From NCBI GenBank assembly GCA_902806575.1, contig CADCXD010000005.1:806001-870000 (forward strand): DNA of 64,000 bases. Direction: 5' to 3'. The translations under genes and the position numbers were made by a program. This DNA is from Jackrogersella multiformis (taxonomy: Eukaryota > Ascomycota > Sordariomycetes > Xylariales > Hypoxylaceae). Each line of letters begins with the position of its first letter. Position 1 is the first letter of the stretch. Below, in pieces: positions 1 to 12,290 of this stretch. The notes beneath the pieces were generated by a model. The model had not been told where the DNA came from. It ran no database searches and saw nothing but the letters and a program-made list of their open reading frames with translations.

Positions 1-1944
1 GATGGCGCAGTTCGGTGTGCGTCGTCGATAGCAATTCCCAGTAGTCCCATTAGTTGGTCTTGCAGGCCAGTATCCTGAGCGATCTGCGGTATAGCCGTCA
101 AGCTAACCCCAAAGAGTTCCTGTATCCGAGTGAATACATTAGGGTAGATGTGTTTATCGTAATCTATATGCGTAAGTAATCAGTCAGTAAGGCTAAGATT
201 CTTGTAATGTTCAAGTGAAGTATAGTAAAGTGCCAGTGGGATGAGAAATATCTTCCAGCTGACTTACAGGGAGTGGGAGGTCTCTGTACCCCAGGGAATA
301 AGGTATCCCAAGCAGTGAACCAACGCTCTACATCAGAGGGCGCATTGTGACCTCTACGAGCTATCTTGAAAATCTTGTGTACTTCGTTATATGTTTCTTG
401 ACACATGCCTTCTAGCCTAAATTCTGATCGGCCACATCTTGCATCTTGAGCTAAATGCTCGTGAAGTTCTTGCAATGTCTTGAAAATATGTCCACATCGA
501 GAACATTGATGTTTGAGATGGATCCGTTCCAGGTGCTTTCTTCTCTTAGTTAGCTTATATATTTATAAATGAGCTTTCCAGCACAGACTTATAGTGATTT
601 AGTGTCTTCCACCCAGGACCACTACAGGTCCTGTATTGAATCGCACTTCTTTCCGTGGTAGTTCTTGGACCATATCTACCTGTATCATAGATATAGTATG
701 CGCAGGCAAATCTCTCCTGAGGGGGTGATGCTGCTGAAGGACAAGGGCAAACATCAACCTGATTGTCTTCGCTATCGCTATCATGTACCTGGTTGCCAGT
801 CGAACCACCTTGAGTTGATTTACTGGTCCGTTTTCTTTTTCCAGATCTATGATCATTCTCGTAGCAAACCGAGCTGTGGGGATCGTGAGACCCATCGCCA
901 TCGTTCAAGGAGTCAGTCCCATACCCGTAGGCCTGTGCCATACGGTCTAGTAGCAGTTGGTTTAAGTGGTTGATGGTCTTGTCTGCTAGTTGCGTATTGA
1001 ATGAGAAGGCCTGTCTGATCGCCTGGTATAGGGTTTCGAAAGGATCATCTTCACCTTCACCTTCACCTTCACCCTCATCATCCTTATCCTCATCCTCATC
1101 TTCGGATGAAGTTTCCGTTATGGCTTCAGGGTCAAGAAAGTCGGAACTATCAAGCTCGCGAACCTGGGTCTGAATGTCAACCTTACCCTTAGGTAGGCTA
1201 TTAAAGCCTGCTAGGTGACGTCTCTGAGGATTCATGCCGCTGATATCTTGGTCCTGTGTCAGCTTGTCATCTGGAGAATCTTGGGTTCCCGAACAGGGTA
1301 GCTCAGAAAAGACCGTCCGGCAGTCGGTATCGCCTATAGATGACTTCTTGGACCTAGTTGATATGTCCGAGTTGATCTCCTCTACAAGTGTTGTGGCATC
1401 ATCCAAATATATTTGAAGTTGATTAATTCTGAATATACGAAATTAGCTTGGAGACCATGAACGCGCGATTCAGACTTACGATGGGGATTCCAAAAGCACC
1501 GAAATGTCTGTCGAGCCAAGGTAGGGGTATATGAGTTCACTTCTCTTGGTTTCGTAAGGTGGCGAAGATAAGCCTGTTGAGAAGCTGAAGGGCTACGTTG
1601 GTAAGTTAGTCTATTAGTCTGATAGTATTAGCTGAATAGAGGAATAATGAGAAAAGGCTCACATTGTGTCCATCGTGGATGATTTTCAACAAGCATATGA
1701 TATACCACTTGTCCCTTTCCAAGCTGAATTCACATCTGGCTTCACTACTTATCAAACGAGAAAACAAATTCCCAGCATCCCATGGACTGTAGCATATTAT
1801 TTCTCCATCTACAATACGCCGTGAGACCTTCCCATCTAGACCAACATATGTGTCTTCTCGAACCTGTTTCAAGTTGTCGTCATTAGCAAATCTTGAGCCC
1901 ACTCCAACTACTATACTATCAGCCTTATTTTCTGGTGGGATCAT
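1..1944 (-). CDS. C2H2-type zinc-finger fungal protein, partial (runs off left edge)
   Basis: Proposed exons on the minus strand, in order: 1944-1663, 1592-1480, 1428-589, 539-268 and 163-1 (open at the window edge). Introns have good donors (GTGAGC, GTAAGT, GTCTGT, GTAAGT) and AG acceptors, and the frame stays open throughout. The middle carries an acidic Glu/Asp/Gly run, a basic KRKR stretch, then the fungal pattern FACAYYIYD...CSGPGWKTLNHYK. The next exon continues HLERIHLKHQCSRCGHIF with LHEHL, a Cys2-His2-like finger, and ends with a W..AWDTLFPG..PPTP motif followed by YYD. This arrangement is typical of a large lineage-specific Pezizomycotina family of unknown role, often near NLR genes. 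The start at 1944 is the first ATG in frame and is not certain. One exon has a competing reading frame (see findings), so the copy may be damaged. Function is not known beyond likely nucleic-acid or protein binding by the finger. Confidence 0.66.
1031..1110. repeat. (TTCACC)n / (TCATCC)n coding low-complexity tract
   Basis: Imperfect hexamer repeats TTCACC then TCATCC/TCATCT lie inside the zinc-finger gene. On the minus strand they encode the Glu-Asp and Glu-Gly run. The tract is likely length-variable. Confidence 0.8.
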
Positions 1945-2546
1945 TGTGATATAGATATATCGAAGTAGGTATGAATTTGAAATGATATTATTTTGCTATA
2001 AGAATGCCAATATATGATATATGTACATATTCAAAAAATAAGAAATACCTAGTTAAGTCAACCCCGACAAGGTTACCTAAGTAGGTAGGTATTTATTCAC
2101 ACTTTGAATCGAAGTCCGCAGATGCGCGGATGATCATGGTCGATCTACGCTCTATCTACGCTGGTAAAATTTCGCAGTTGTGCCGGTATTATTTCGGCTA
2201 CCTTAAGCTTGTGTAACTTGAGCTTCCCAGCTTGAGGCATACATCGTGATCTCGATCTGGACGAATAAGAGTAGTCGGTAGGTAGCGCAGCAAAAAGGAG
2301 AATTATAAATTATGTAAGCCAAGTGTTTTATTGGATTTTAAGCAATAGGGCAACAGTAACTGTGATCTTATCTTAGTGTTTGTTTATTTACCTCCTACCT
2401 AGTAAGTACCTAGGTCTAGGTAGGTAAGCTGCATTGAAATGACGTCTGCTCGTGCTTGCAGACTCCTTAATAAACATAGATACCAACTGCCACTTCCAAT
2501 AGATTATGATAACGACAGATTGTTTGAATATCTTTAAGAAGGTTAA
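1945..2546. other. Intergenic region, no gene seen
   Basis: AT-rich sequence between the zinc-finger gene and tRNA-Arg. It holds several TACCTAGGTA-type units (around 2080-2100 and 2390-2430). It would contain the promoter of the minus-strand gene, but no clear core element can be assigned. Confidence 0.6.
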
Positions 2547-2637
2547 GCCGTACTAGAGAAATGGTTAACTCGTCGGCCTTCTATGCAAAATTAGATCATA
2601 GAGCCGAAGATTCTCGGTTCGAGTCCGGGGTACGGCG
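2547..2637 (+). tRNA. tRNA-Arg (anticodon UCU) with 18-nt intron
   Basis: A complete cloverleaf can be folded. The acceptor stem GCCGTAC pairs with GTACGGC. The D arm is GAG/CTC with an AAATGGTTAA loop. The anticodon stem TCGGC pairs with GCCGA. The T arm CTCGG-TTCGAGT-CCGGG has one T-G pair. The anticodon loop reads C-T-TCT-A, with TCT at 2580-2582. An 18-nt intron (2584-2601) sits at the canonical place, one base 3' of the anticodon. The mature tRNA decodes AGA. CCA is not encoded, as in all eukaryotes. Confidence 0.95.
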
Positions 2638-2644
2638 TTTTTTT
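2638..2644 (+). terminator. RNA polymerase III T-run terminator of tRNA-Arg
   Basis: Seven T residues directly follow the discriminator base of the tRNA, the usual Pol III stop signal. The A and B boxes are inside the tRNA gene (D arm and GGTTCGAGTCC). Confidence 0.9.
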
Positions 2645-3836
2645 CTTTCTTTTTTTCCTCCTTCCTATTACACAATAAAAATAGGGGTAGTATAAGACTT
2701 TATATACTCGTGCTTTAAGAAATTAAATATCATCGGTTTATAAGTGGAATTATGCAAGTTACCTTATAGCTATACAGCTTGCCTAAAAGATTGACTTCAT
2801 TAAATTATGTTTCTGCTTTGGGGACTGGGCTCTTGGTAAGGTGGCCTGGCCCGTGACTAACAGGACCAATAGGAGGATTAGTAGAAGAATTACAAAGGAA
2901 TTCATCCTGTCTTGACTGATTTAACTAAGTTTACTTCACTAGGTTAATCCCTAGGTTAACTTGAGAATCAGGAGAGTAAAATAATTTATAAATCTTGAGA
3001 ACTGGTAACCCGCAATTCTTCTATGCCAGCTACGAAGTTTACGAAATGACTCGAAGTATAGGTAATACCGGTCAAAAGATTGCAATGTCGAAGATTCGTA
3101 ACTGGGTTTTGAAGACTCCTAAACCCCTTTTCCTTAGATAGGAACTTGACCACCCAAAAATCTTATAGTCACCTTTGTATGAGCCATCATCGAAAATGTC
3201 GGTATTTATGTGACTGCTAACCAGGTCAAATTAATATATTTTTTCCGGTATTCAGCTCTGTTTGCTATATTACTTCACATGTTTAACAGACCACTCGGAG
3301 TCTTTACGGACGCGGGGATCGCCAAATCGGGGCTGCCGTCAGCCGCCACCCGGAACGGACTGCTTGGCAGTCCACATATTACATCCCCCCAAGGGTCGGT
3401 GAGGAGGAGGTTGGATTTTTCCAGGGCCTATGATGTCTATTGTTCACAGAGCTATAATAGCCGTACTTGTACCTTGTAGATAGGTTTCTAACCATCCATT
3501 GAACTCTTTAATCACTTCTCGTCTGTCGATCTCTAAGCCATCATGCCGTAGCATTCATATATAGTTTCGAATCTGCATTGTTATTCCGAAACCAATTCCC
3601 TTCGTAGATGTGAGTGCAGTAGTCACCATGCTCATAACCCGCTAATACTTGCCTCTGAATGGGTGGCCAAGCCCACCTCCAGTAACATTGATCCCGATGG
3701 CGAAATTGATCTTTCTTCACCGGTTACCCTCAGGGTGATTTACACTGTATAGCTGTGCTCTTGGAGATTTCTCTCAGGTTCCCGTCTCCGCTGCAAGTTT
3801 GCAACCCGGTCAGCATCATAAGGCATTTGGCTTTGA
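2645..3836. other. Intergenic region, no gene seen
   Basis: About 1.2 kb between tRNA-Arg and the esterase. Mostly AT-rich, with a sharply GC-rich island at about 3305-3420. That island gives a short open frame (3210-3479) with no recognisable motif and no splice partner, so it is not called. Confidence 0.55.
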
Positions 3837-3844
3837 TATAAAAG
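3837..3844 (+). promoter_or_regulatory. TATA-like element of the carboxylesterase gene
   Basis: TATAAAAG lies 98 bp before the chosen ATG, a plausible distance for a fungal TATA box with a short leader. No activator site can be named. Confidence 0.4.
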
Positions 3845-3941
3845 TTCGAGCTTGAAAGCTCAAGGGATCTAATTTCAGATCATCTCCAGAATTATCGAAG
3901 AGTGTTCTTATTGTGTGATCCGCGGCACGATAAATGATTCC

Positions 3942-5836
3942 ATGATGTTTGCCCAAGCAGTCCTGCTGGGCTTCCTAGCCCTGGCTACCACAGTCAAAAC
4001 GGAGACAGCTCCTCCAATCTTGAAGCTGCCATGGGGTAGTTGGGAGGCCACAGTCCATGAAAATGATCCTGAGGTAAAAAGAGCGATTTCATATATATTG
4101 TTCAAAGTATCATATTCCCTGACAATTTTGTAGATCTACGTTTTCCGCAACGTCCGTTTTGGGGCGCCACCCGAACGCTTCAGTCGTCCTATCTCCCCAA
4201 ACTGGAACAGCAACGAGGTGCAGAACATCGCCCAGGACATCAGCTGCATCCGAATCAATGCTTCATCGGTGTCAGACCCCCCAGGAGGAAACACTCGCCT
4301 CGGATACCCGGAATACAGTGATGAATTACAAAGGGAAGATTGCCTATTTCTCGACATATATGCTCCTGTCAGGGCTTTTGAGTCCGATATACTTTTACCA
4401 GTTGTTGTCTGGATACACGGGGGAGCATTTGCCTATGGAAGCAAGAACCCAGAGGGTCCTGTAGGCAGCGGCCAGTCAATTGTGAATGCATCCGACTACC
4501 AGACCATTTATATCGCAGGTAACTACCGTCTCGGTGCGTTTGGATGGCTCGCCGGCGACTACATGCAAAAGAATGGACAACCTAATGCAGGCTTGTATGA
4601 CCAGGCCCTGTTGCTGGAGTGGGTACAGGACTACGTCTACCAAGTTAAAGGCGACAAGACTCATGTTAGTGCCTGGGGCGAATCCGCTGGCGCAGGATCA
4701 ATTCTGCACCACCTCGTCCGAGACGATGGGACTCATGACCCCCTATTCAAGACCTTCGCGCTGCAGAGTCCAGCTTTCCAGTGGGCCTGGGATAACTATG
4801 TCGGTGGCGGGCTTGATGATCTTTATTTGACCTTCTCTGATCTTACGGGATGTGGTTCCGAGTATGATATCGACTGTCTGAGAGAGGCCGAGCTGGAGAA
4901 GTTGATATATGCCAATCAGGAGCTTTTCGACACTGTCATGCTCAAAGGCCTCTTTCCCGTGGGTCCATCCGTGGATGGAGATTGGATTAAGTCTATCCCT
5001 ACGATATCATTTTTGCAAGGTAAGACCATAAACTTCAATATTATCTTAAAGTAGGGTAAGGGATATTGAAATAACTCTGACGCAAATTCCATCTAGGCAA
5101 TTTCTGGAAAGGCATTGAATCTGCTTTAATATCTCATTGCGCAAATGAGGCCTACGGCTTCACCCCCAACATCAGCAGCCAGGCAGAGTTCGACCAATTT
5201 CTCGAACAGTTTCTCCCCGGCATAGATCTAAAACCCCAAAGGGATGCAATCAGACAGCAATACAATTGCACGGCCAAGTTCGAAAATGACTTCCACAACT
5301 GCCTTAAGACCGTCATCCAGGACTCGTCGTTCACGTGCAACACGAGAGACCTATTCGAGGCATACCCAACGGCGTCATATATGATGCAATACTCGTTTCC
5401 AATGTCCGAGCTTGCTTTTCACGCAGCCGACCTGATCCCACTATTCACGAACAACCGCCAGGAAGTTATCGACATACTGGAGAGTCTACTAAACAGTCTT
5501 GGGGTGGATCCGAGTTGGGCTACAGTCTACGCAGACTTGCTCGGTGATACGACCCCCAAGGAATATAAGAATTATTTCGCGTCGTTTGCATTATCTGGCA
5601 ATCCAAATGAAGGCCCTTCGAGCTCACCTTCGACCTGGCCGGTCGCGGATGGAAGCAGTGACGAACTCTCTAAAGTTATGAATGTAGGGACCAGCAGCTT
5701 TGATCTTATCACGGACTACCAGAACGTGAAGAGCAACTGCTCGTTTTGGACAGAACTTGCGAAGGGATTGACTTCACAGATGAACATCGACGGCGAGAGG
5801 GAAACTCAAGCCCTAAGTGATAGCGAAGAGCTTTAG
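3942..5836 (+). CDS. Secreted type-B carboxylesterase/lipase
   Basis: Exons 3942-4073, 4134-5019 and 5097-5836 give 585 residues, the usual length of fungal type-B carboxylesterases (alpha/beta hydrolases that cleave carboxylic esters, acting outside the cell). ATG 3942 opens a hydrophobic signal peptide (about residues 1-20). An ATG at 3934 is in another frame and stops at once. Family marks in order: FGAPPERF; EDCLFLDIYAP; oxyanion loop HGGAF near 139; nucleophile elbow GESAG with Ser228; the acidic member probably Glu357 in CANEAYGF; catalytic His448 in AFHAADLIP. Cysteines near the EDC motif fit the conserved disulfide. Intron donors are GTAAAA and GTAAGA. All catalytic residues are present, so it should be active; the substrate cannot be told. 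It stands alone, with tRNA-Arg upstream and a gene desert downstream. Confidence 0.93.
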
Positions 5837-7856
5837 TCTTTTTCAAAACGGGCTGTGATACTACAACGGAGGGAGTTTTAGGGATAGCGCTGTATTAGCG
5901 CCATGCTAGGTCTGTATTGAGAGATATCACACTCTTTTAGTCTTTTGATAACCTTGGAACTTTAGCCTGTAAATCATTAATACCTAGGTACACTCACTAC
6001 ACTTGACTCTTTCTATGGGTGGTTTACTTTGGATCGGTTGTCGTGCCATGCTCATTTGCGTCCTAGTCTGCTTCGTAACGCTGCCCCCTGAAATAAATAG
6101 ATCGCTAGTCAAGCTCTCTTATCACGTACGAAGTACCAACACTCTCTACTTATACTTCTACGTCCCAGGGGAAGTAGCTAAGCCCCAGAGAGTCTCCAAC
6201 ATTCCCTGGTATCTGAAGAAAGAAATCGATTCCATTGACCTGACATAGTAAGTGCATACTCAACAGACATCACTATACCATCCAGCATAACTATTGAGTT
6301 CCATCAAGTTTCTCGATTCACCAACCGGAACTCTCACCCTTTTTCATCGACATATGAGAAGCAGCCTCTAGCATGCCCATAATTGAGTTCACATTTCAAG
6401 CCTGGCAAGAAATACGAATGGAGAGGAGCACGGTGGTAGTATACTGCCTCCTCAGGGGCAAGCACCATCATCAGACAGCAAGCTTAACTCATCTCTACTC
6501 CGAACAAACCATGGATATCTCCATTTAAACGTCAACATATAGCCGATACGACAGTTACACCCCCCAGAACCATCAAGGCCTGTGTGCTGCAGTCTGCACG
6601 ACGTCTCACCGCAAGCAGGGCTCCAGGGGCACGGAAGTACCTACATAAATGACAGCAAATCGCAACCGTCCATGCCGACGCGAGGGGGGGCAGCGAGGGT
6701 ATTTGGAAACACGCACACCACTTCCACCACATCTCATCTATCCTCTGCGCGCCACACACAGACAGACAGATAAATCCGTGACGCGCCCCTGGGCGATAGC
6801 GGCAATGCCACTATTCCCACGGGCGACAGCCAGGTAGATGCCAAGACCCATCAGTGCATACAAAGTGAGGCGCGAATCTCGTATCCGCGAGGATGTGACT
6901 CGCGGCTGCTGTGGCGGTACGCATCAGGCAGTCAGGATGGGTAATCCATCGCGGACCGCGGACGGCGAGTCGTCGCGCATTAACTTCTGCCCAAATCAGT
7001 CCATGGAGGCGAAAAGCAGGTAAGCTCACTAGCCTCACCACCTGCACTGCAGAGCCTTGCAGAGCAGGGTGGTGGTAGTGGTGGTGGAGGAATAGGAATA
7101 GGTACATACGCACATGTATTCACATCCCATTCTACCTAACTCTCTCCCTTGCTCCCCGCTTCGCCTGCGCCGGTATTCATTTCAGCAACCATTAAACTCG
7201 TACCTATTTGTCGTGCAAGCGTCGTTTCTAGCTAGCGGATAACTGAAGATCGGCCAGAGCCCACTGTTCCAGGTACCGTCCGGCGATCATGAGAGATAGT
7301 AAGCCTCGTGCGGAAAATCCGCATCAACCTATCGCCACGGACACGGGGAGGGAAAAAGATCAGTTGAAAGAAAAAAAAGTTGGTAAAAAGGTATGTAGAA
7401 ATGGACGGTTCCTAGGGGTAAGCCACGCCGGGGAACAAGGGAGTTGGGTGCACGACATATGCGGACGCCACATCTCCAATGGGCAAGCTATCCCCTCCTT
7501 GGTCCTTGGAGTTCCAAGCAGAGTAGGTAGCGAGGCAGGGCTGGCGTAGGAGGGACCTACGATTGTATGCGTAGGTATTACATACACTACCCAGACAGCA
7601 CAGATAGGTAGCCAGGTATATGGTGTATGCGTGTAGGTATGCAGCAAGGGTATTAGCCAGGCATGGAGGGCGGGTCGCGACAATCACGACCTCGTGGGCT
7701 TCCCGTTACTGGGTCAAATGGCCGCACGCTCTCGTATGTATACCGGTAAATGGAGTATCATATGCAAGGCGGGACTACGGGATATTACCACGATGGCCCC
7801 CCCTATACGACGGGATGATGTAACTACCTAGCTGCTTATAGCCAAAGTGAGATGTA

Positions 7857-7878
7857 CGTGCGCGCGCGTGTGCACGCA
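7857..7878. repeat. Alternating purine-pyrimidine (GC/GT) tract
   Basis: About 22 bp of nearly perfect alternation (ACGTGCGCGCGCGTGTGCAC), a sequence type able to adopt Z-DNA. Confidence 0.7.
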
Positions 7879-8760
7879 TTGAACCGTTCTCCGGCATCCC
7901 AGGGTACCTGTTTCCGCCGCCGCCGGAGTTGCAGCAGCCTTATTAGGGTAGCTTCCCCCCCCCCAAAACCCTTGAAAGAAACGAAAGGGTCCTGACCCCC
8001 GTGTTGTGGCGGCTGACGGCAGCGACGGGATGCGTCAATCGCAGGGCTGGCGTACTTAGGACGCGTCTGTATGGGCGATAACCCCGGACGTGTTTGCTCG
8101 GCCCCCATGCGCGATCATCGGGCAACACATATCAGACCCAGATCGCGGGAACTATCTTGCCGCCGGAGCGTTGCCTGCCCAGCCAGTCTAGCGATTCGAG
8201 AAGCAGGAATCGAGAGACCATGTTGCATTGATCGTGAGCAAGGGGGGAGTATTCTAGTCTAATTCGACAAGTTTGGAATGCCTAGAATCAGACGTGGGCA
8301 GCTGAAGCTGTTTCGGGCAAAAAAGAAAAGAAAATGTACGTTTGGACTTGAAGCTTCCCCTTGTTGGTAACACGCTGGGACGAACCCTGCCGTAGGTAAT
8401 TGGTTACCTATTTGGACGTGTCTGGCTGCTTGGTAACAATGTTCAACAGCAGGGGAGTGTCCGTCACGTCTCCCTTTCTTAATAGGTACTATTGAACGAG
8501 TATTGTAGAGCTAAAGTCAGAGCATTGATTTCGTACACGCCCTGCTTCTGATATTAAAAGATCTTTCAGCTGATCTTACTAAGGCTCCAGCTATTATTGC
8601 TTACCTATTGCTTATTACCTGGGGGCCTGATGTCCACTGGGATGCTTTGACACATTGGCCACCATTATGCTATCTGTTTCACCGAGCTGCTAAATTTGGG
8701 AGTATAGTGCTTTGTAGAGATTGCAAGTTGATTGGTGGTTGAAAGTCCGACTTGGAGAAT

Positions 8761-8818
8761 ACCTAGGTACTGAGTGTCTACTACTACGTAGGTGTAGGCA
8801 GGTAGGTAGGTACCTACC
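8761..8818. repeat. TACC/GGTA palindromic repeat cluster
   Basis: Contains ACCTAGGTAC followed by GGTAGGTAGGTACCTACC. One of many copies of the dispersed self-complementary motif in this window. Confidence 0.8.
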
Positions 8819-9062
8819 TCTTGAACGCGATCTTCAGTGGCAGAGTGGTTAGCTAAGCTCAAGGGTGTGGACGCCACAGTACCTGATTTGCGCATGGACC
8901 TTTGCCTGGGATTCTGGAAATGATCCATGGATATTTGTTACCTAGTAGATCCTTAGGACCCCCTAGGATGGCTTCTCTATCTTGAAATACCTACCTACAC
9001 TGCTCGGCGCTGCCAACATAAGTAATACCTTCTGATAAATGATCCAAGGTAGACGCTGCATA

Positions 9063-9076
9063 GTTGACCGGTCAAC
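9063..9076. promoter_or_regulatory. Perfect 14-bp palindrome GTTGACCGGTCAAC
   Basis: A perfect inverted repeat with no spacer inside the gene-poor region. It could be a dimeric regulator site, but no neighbouring gene start supports that. Confidence 0.25.
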
Positions 9077-10904
9077 GACACGTATTAGCTTGACGGGCAG
9101 CGGCGGCGGCTAGGCTGCAGCAAGCAGTGGCATCAAACCCAGGCGCCTGGGACGGAATCGGGACCAAGGACTCGGGCCGCATGGCTTGAGCCGATAATCA
9201 TGAGGACGAGCCACATAACTAGCTTCCCCGGAAAAGTGAGGCGTAGTCCTTAATTGCTATTCGCGCCTCGATATCTCACGCAAACCGCATATCTCTGGAT
9301 CGTCCCAATAAAAAAAGAATGACAACGGGGCCGGAAAGGGGCCCCCCTGCATGATGACTTCCGTGCCAACACGAGGCATTGGGGACCCCGGAATATCGGG
9401 TGCAGCGCCAGCCAGACTTCAGATATGGAGGCGCCCTTCGTAAGTGTCACCTGCGAATCTCGACTAACCCTTCAGCGTAAATTAGGAAACAGTCGAGTGA
9501 TTCCTAAGGACCCTTCCAGTGATGGATCTAGATTAACTGGTTAAGCTGCACAAGCCACCGAAGGGTAGAATGGTAACATGAACTACTAGATTCGTAAGGT
9601 CGCGCTGCAATACGTAACTCAGCTGTTTGTTCACGTTTACATCCGTCCATGCGGAGAGCCGTGAGAAGCTAGGCAGACCAGCACTTAGGTCTCAGAACAA
9701 TTGATTTCTAAGCGCAATAACACGATGTATGTTTCTTCGTGTCTTGGATCTGCAGCGCAATACTGCGAACGGTTTTTGTCGCTGGTGATCTGTTGTGTTA
9801 CTAACGTGCTGGATTCGGGTTGTCAGGTACGGAATTCCCCCCTGTCAGATTGTATCGCGCCCTGTCCAGCGATCACTCGACTTAGTATAGGACTTGTAGA
9901 TCGGGAGCTCGAAGCTGTCCTAGAACCCTGCTCGTTCGCATACCATCCTTTATTTATATGATGATCCGAGATTCTAGAGTCCACGATTTGACAGCTAAAG
10001 TCTTATACCGGGGTCGGTAACCGAACTACGATTCAGGAGAGAACTTCAGTGCCCACAAGCTAATGTTCTCGTTCATAACTCTAAGTCTTGTTTGAGCGTA
10101 GCTATCAAGCCAAGATGTAACATCAAAAAGAAACCTGTAGCTTGAAGGACAGCAAACTGTGTGATAGTTAATGCGGTGGGGCAGTTGGGGGTATATTTTG
10201 AAGGTACCGAGTTCGCTAGTGTATATTCCCGAATTTATTTAGTATTTGCGGAGCTACGGGACGTAATTGGGCGAAATTGGCAATTCCTAGAATATCTTGT
10301 CGCGGTGATTTAGCAGATGAGTGACATCTCTTACCCAGCAGCTTAGGTACCTATTTTGAATGCAAGTGCCGGGGATTAAATCGTTTAATTTCAGCAAGTG
10401 AATGTATTCGAGCCTCTTGCTACCTATGCCTATGTTTGCTCTATGATAACCTGATGGTTAACCGATAACTTGAGATATTTTTGAGTGTATGTGGATGTAG
10501 TGGAGGGTTGCGCAGAGATTGATGAAATGTTTACCATTGATTACTCACCTACCTGGTACGCAGCGGCGATCTCGTTGCGGAACGGATACGTTCCGTCAAT
10601 AAGATATATCAAAGCTGTTGGTTGGCCTCGTTTTCAGCTGATATCAAAGCGTAGCCCTCAGCGCCACAGCCTGTGCGGTCGAATCGCCTACAGCAGCGGA
10701 TTGTCGGCGTCAGAATTGCAGGGCTTGTAAGTTGCCCCTTTAGATGGTAGGTGATTATGGCGAAGATTGCCAATTGGATTATTACAGGTTGATCAATTAT
10801 CCTCGATGGATACCCACCTAGGTAGGTATTGAACAAGATTGCAACGGAGCCAGGTTACGGCGCGGCGGAAAACTCCAGCGGAGCAAACTTGGCTGTTATC
10901 AAGA

Positions 10905-10932
10905 GGTACCTACCCATACCCAGGTAGGTAGG
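10905..10932. repeat. TACC/GGTA repeat cluster
   Basis: TACCTACCCATACCCAGGTAGGTAGG-type sequence, a diverged copy of the dispersed palindromic motif. Confidence 0.7.
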
Positions 10933-12204
10933 GAAGGTAAGATATGCATCCATACCTAGTTAGTGTTTTGCTGATGGCGATTTCGAATGGCGATTCGAAG
11001 GGTACACACTAGATGTTCCAACTTGGCAGCGGATGCCATCTACATCGTTGCTGTCGACACACAACATGTCAGTTGTGCTACCGATACTCCATCCGCCTGG
11101 GATTTGGTGCTGCAACGTTCCGGGACGATGGAGATGTTGTACTCGGGGCGTTGTGGCTTGGTGGGTCCTGACAGATATTATTCAGGTACACAGGCCGATA
11201 CCGACGCCGTAGTCGTGGAATTGCTATGGTATCAGCATTTCGAGTTGTTTGTGGGACCAATTGAGGATTGGTGCATGCTGTCGTCTCTTAGGCTTGATAC
11301 TTGTTTTAGAAGAGGATCGGCCACCGTGGAGAATATGATTTGAGCGCTTGAAATATTCCACCGAAATGTATGCAAATCATACCGACTCACTACATAAAGT
11401 TGGTCTTGACATTCAAGGCAATTTGAGTGACTTGTTCGCCTCTGACGCATGGCCTGCGTTGGGTGTTGGACGTACAGGTGCCTGGATGAACCGATCCAGT
11501 ATTCTACTTGAACCAATCGGCTCCGGCTCTTCTCCTGTTTGTGTTCGGGATCAGCCGGGGCACATTACAATTGCAACCATCACCACCTGGGCACTAAGAT
11601 GAAAAACTAATATGATATTGGTCCGGTGCTTGTTAATCATCCTGCAATTTCTTTTTGTTGAGACATGGAAAGAATGAGCGTAGAACCGACGATGCCGAAC
11701 TCATACGGAAGGGGGTCCTACGGGAGTCGCCCGCCGGTTGCCAGTCTTATACGGGGTAAATCGAAGCCGTTCCGTAGCCAGCTGAACAACCGCCCATGTG
11801 AATCTAGACTAAGGTGGCCTTAATATCGGAATGGCTGGCGAGACCGTCAACCACCGATGAGTTTACTTTGGCAATGTAGTGTCTTTGGACCGGTTCTTAT
11901 CTCGTGATCTCTTCTATCAGGCCTTTCTTCAAATATACCTACCTAGTTAGGTTAATTCAAAATATAAGTCAGCAACCTCGGGGAGGCTACAAGCAGTAGC
12001 ATTAAAAATGACAGGTATATTACCTCCTTCTCGGTAGCTGGGAAGGTAGACATTCGTTAGGTAGTACCCCTTCGTAAGTTTCGTAGCTCGGAGAAGGGGA
12101 AAAAGAAAAATTGCAGCTTGGCAATTACTAGTAATTGCCAATGTAGGTGTATAGGTGTGCCACATAGAGACATATACAAGCCGACGTTAAGATCAACGAT
12201 AAGA

Positions 12205-12290
12205 CCAACGATGCCTGTAAGAGATGCCCGTAAGAGATGCCTGTAAGAGTAGCCTGCCTGCCTGTATGAATAGCCTGTATGAGTAGAATG
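12205..12290. repeat. Imperfect minisatellite, unit about 14 bp
   Basis: Repeated GATGCCTGTAAGA-like units with drift (GATGCCCGTAAGA, GTAGCCTGCCTGCCTG, TAGCCTGTATGAG). Four to six units are visible. It is not coding in any frame I trust. Confidence 0.7.

Noticed and set aside
3210..3479. 89-codon open frame over a GC-rich island
   Set aside because: No family motif, no coding-like composition across its length, no splice partners; its first half is AT-rich spacer.
6811..8262. Many overlapping open frames on both strands in GC-rich DNA
   Set aside because: High GC content removes stops by chance; none has a start context, domain or intron structure that stands out.
8836..8900. tRNA-like stretch (GTGGCAGAGTGGTTAGC) resembling a tRNA D arm
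   Set aside because: The acceptor stem does not close and there is no T arm with GTTCGAA downstream; only the A-box-like part is present.
10485..11602. Three successive plus-strand open frames in the gene desert
   Set aside because: They do not join through credible splice sites, and the peptides show no conserved pattern; the antisense strand is equally open.
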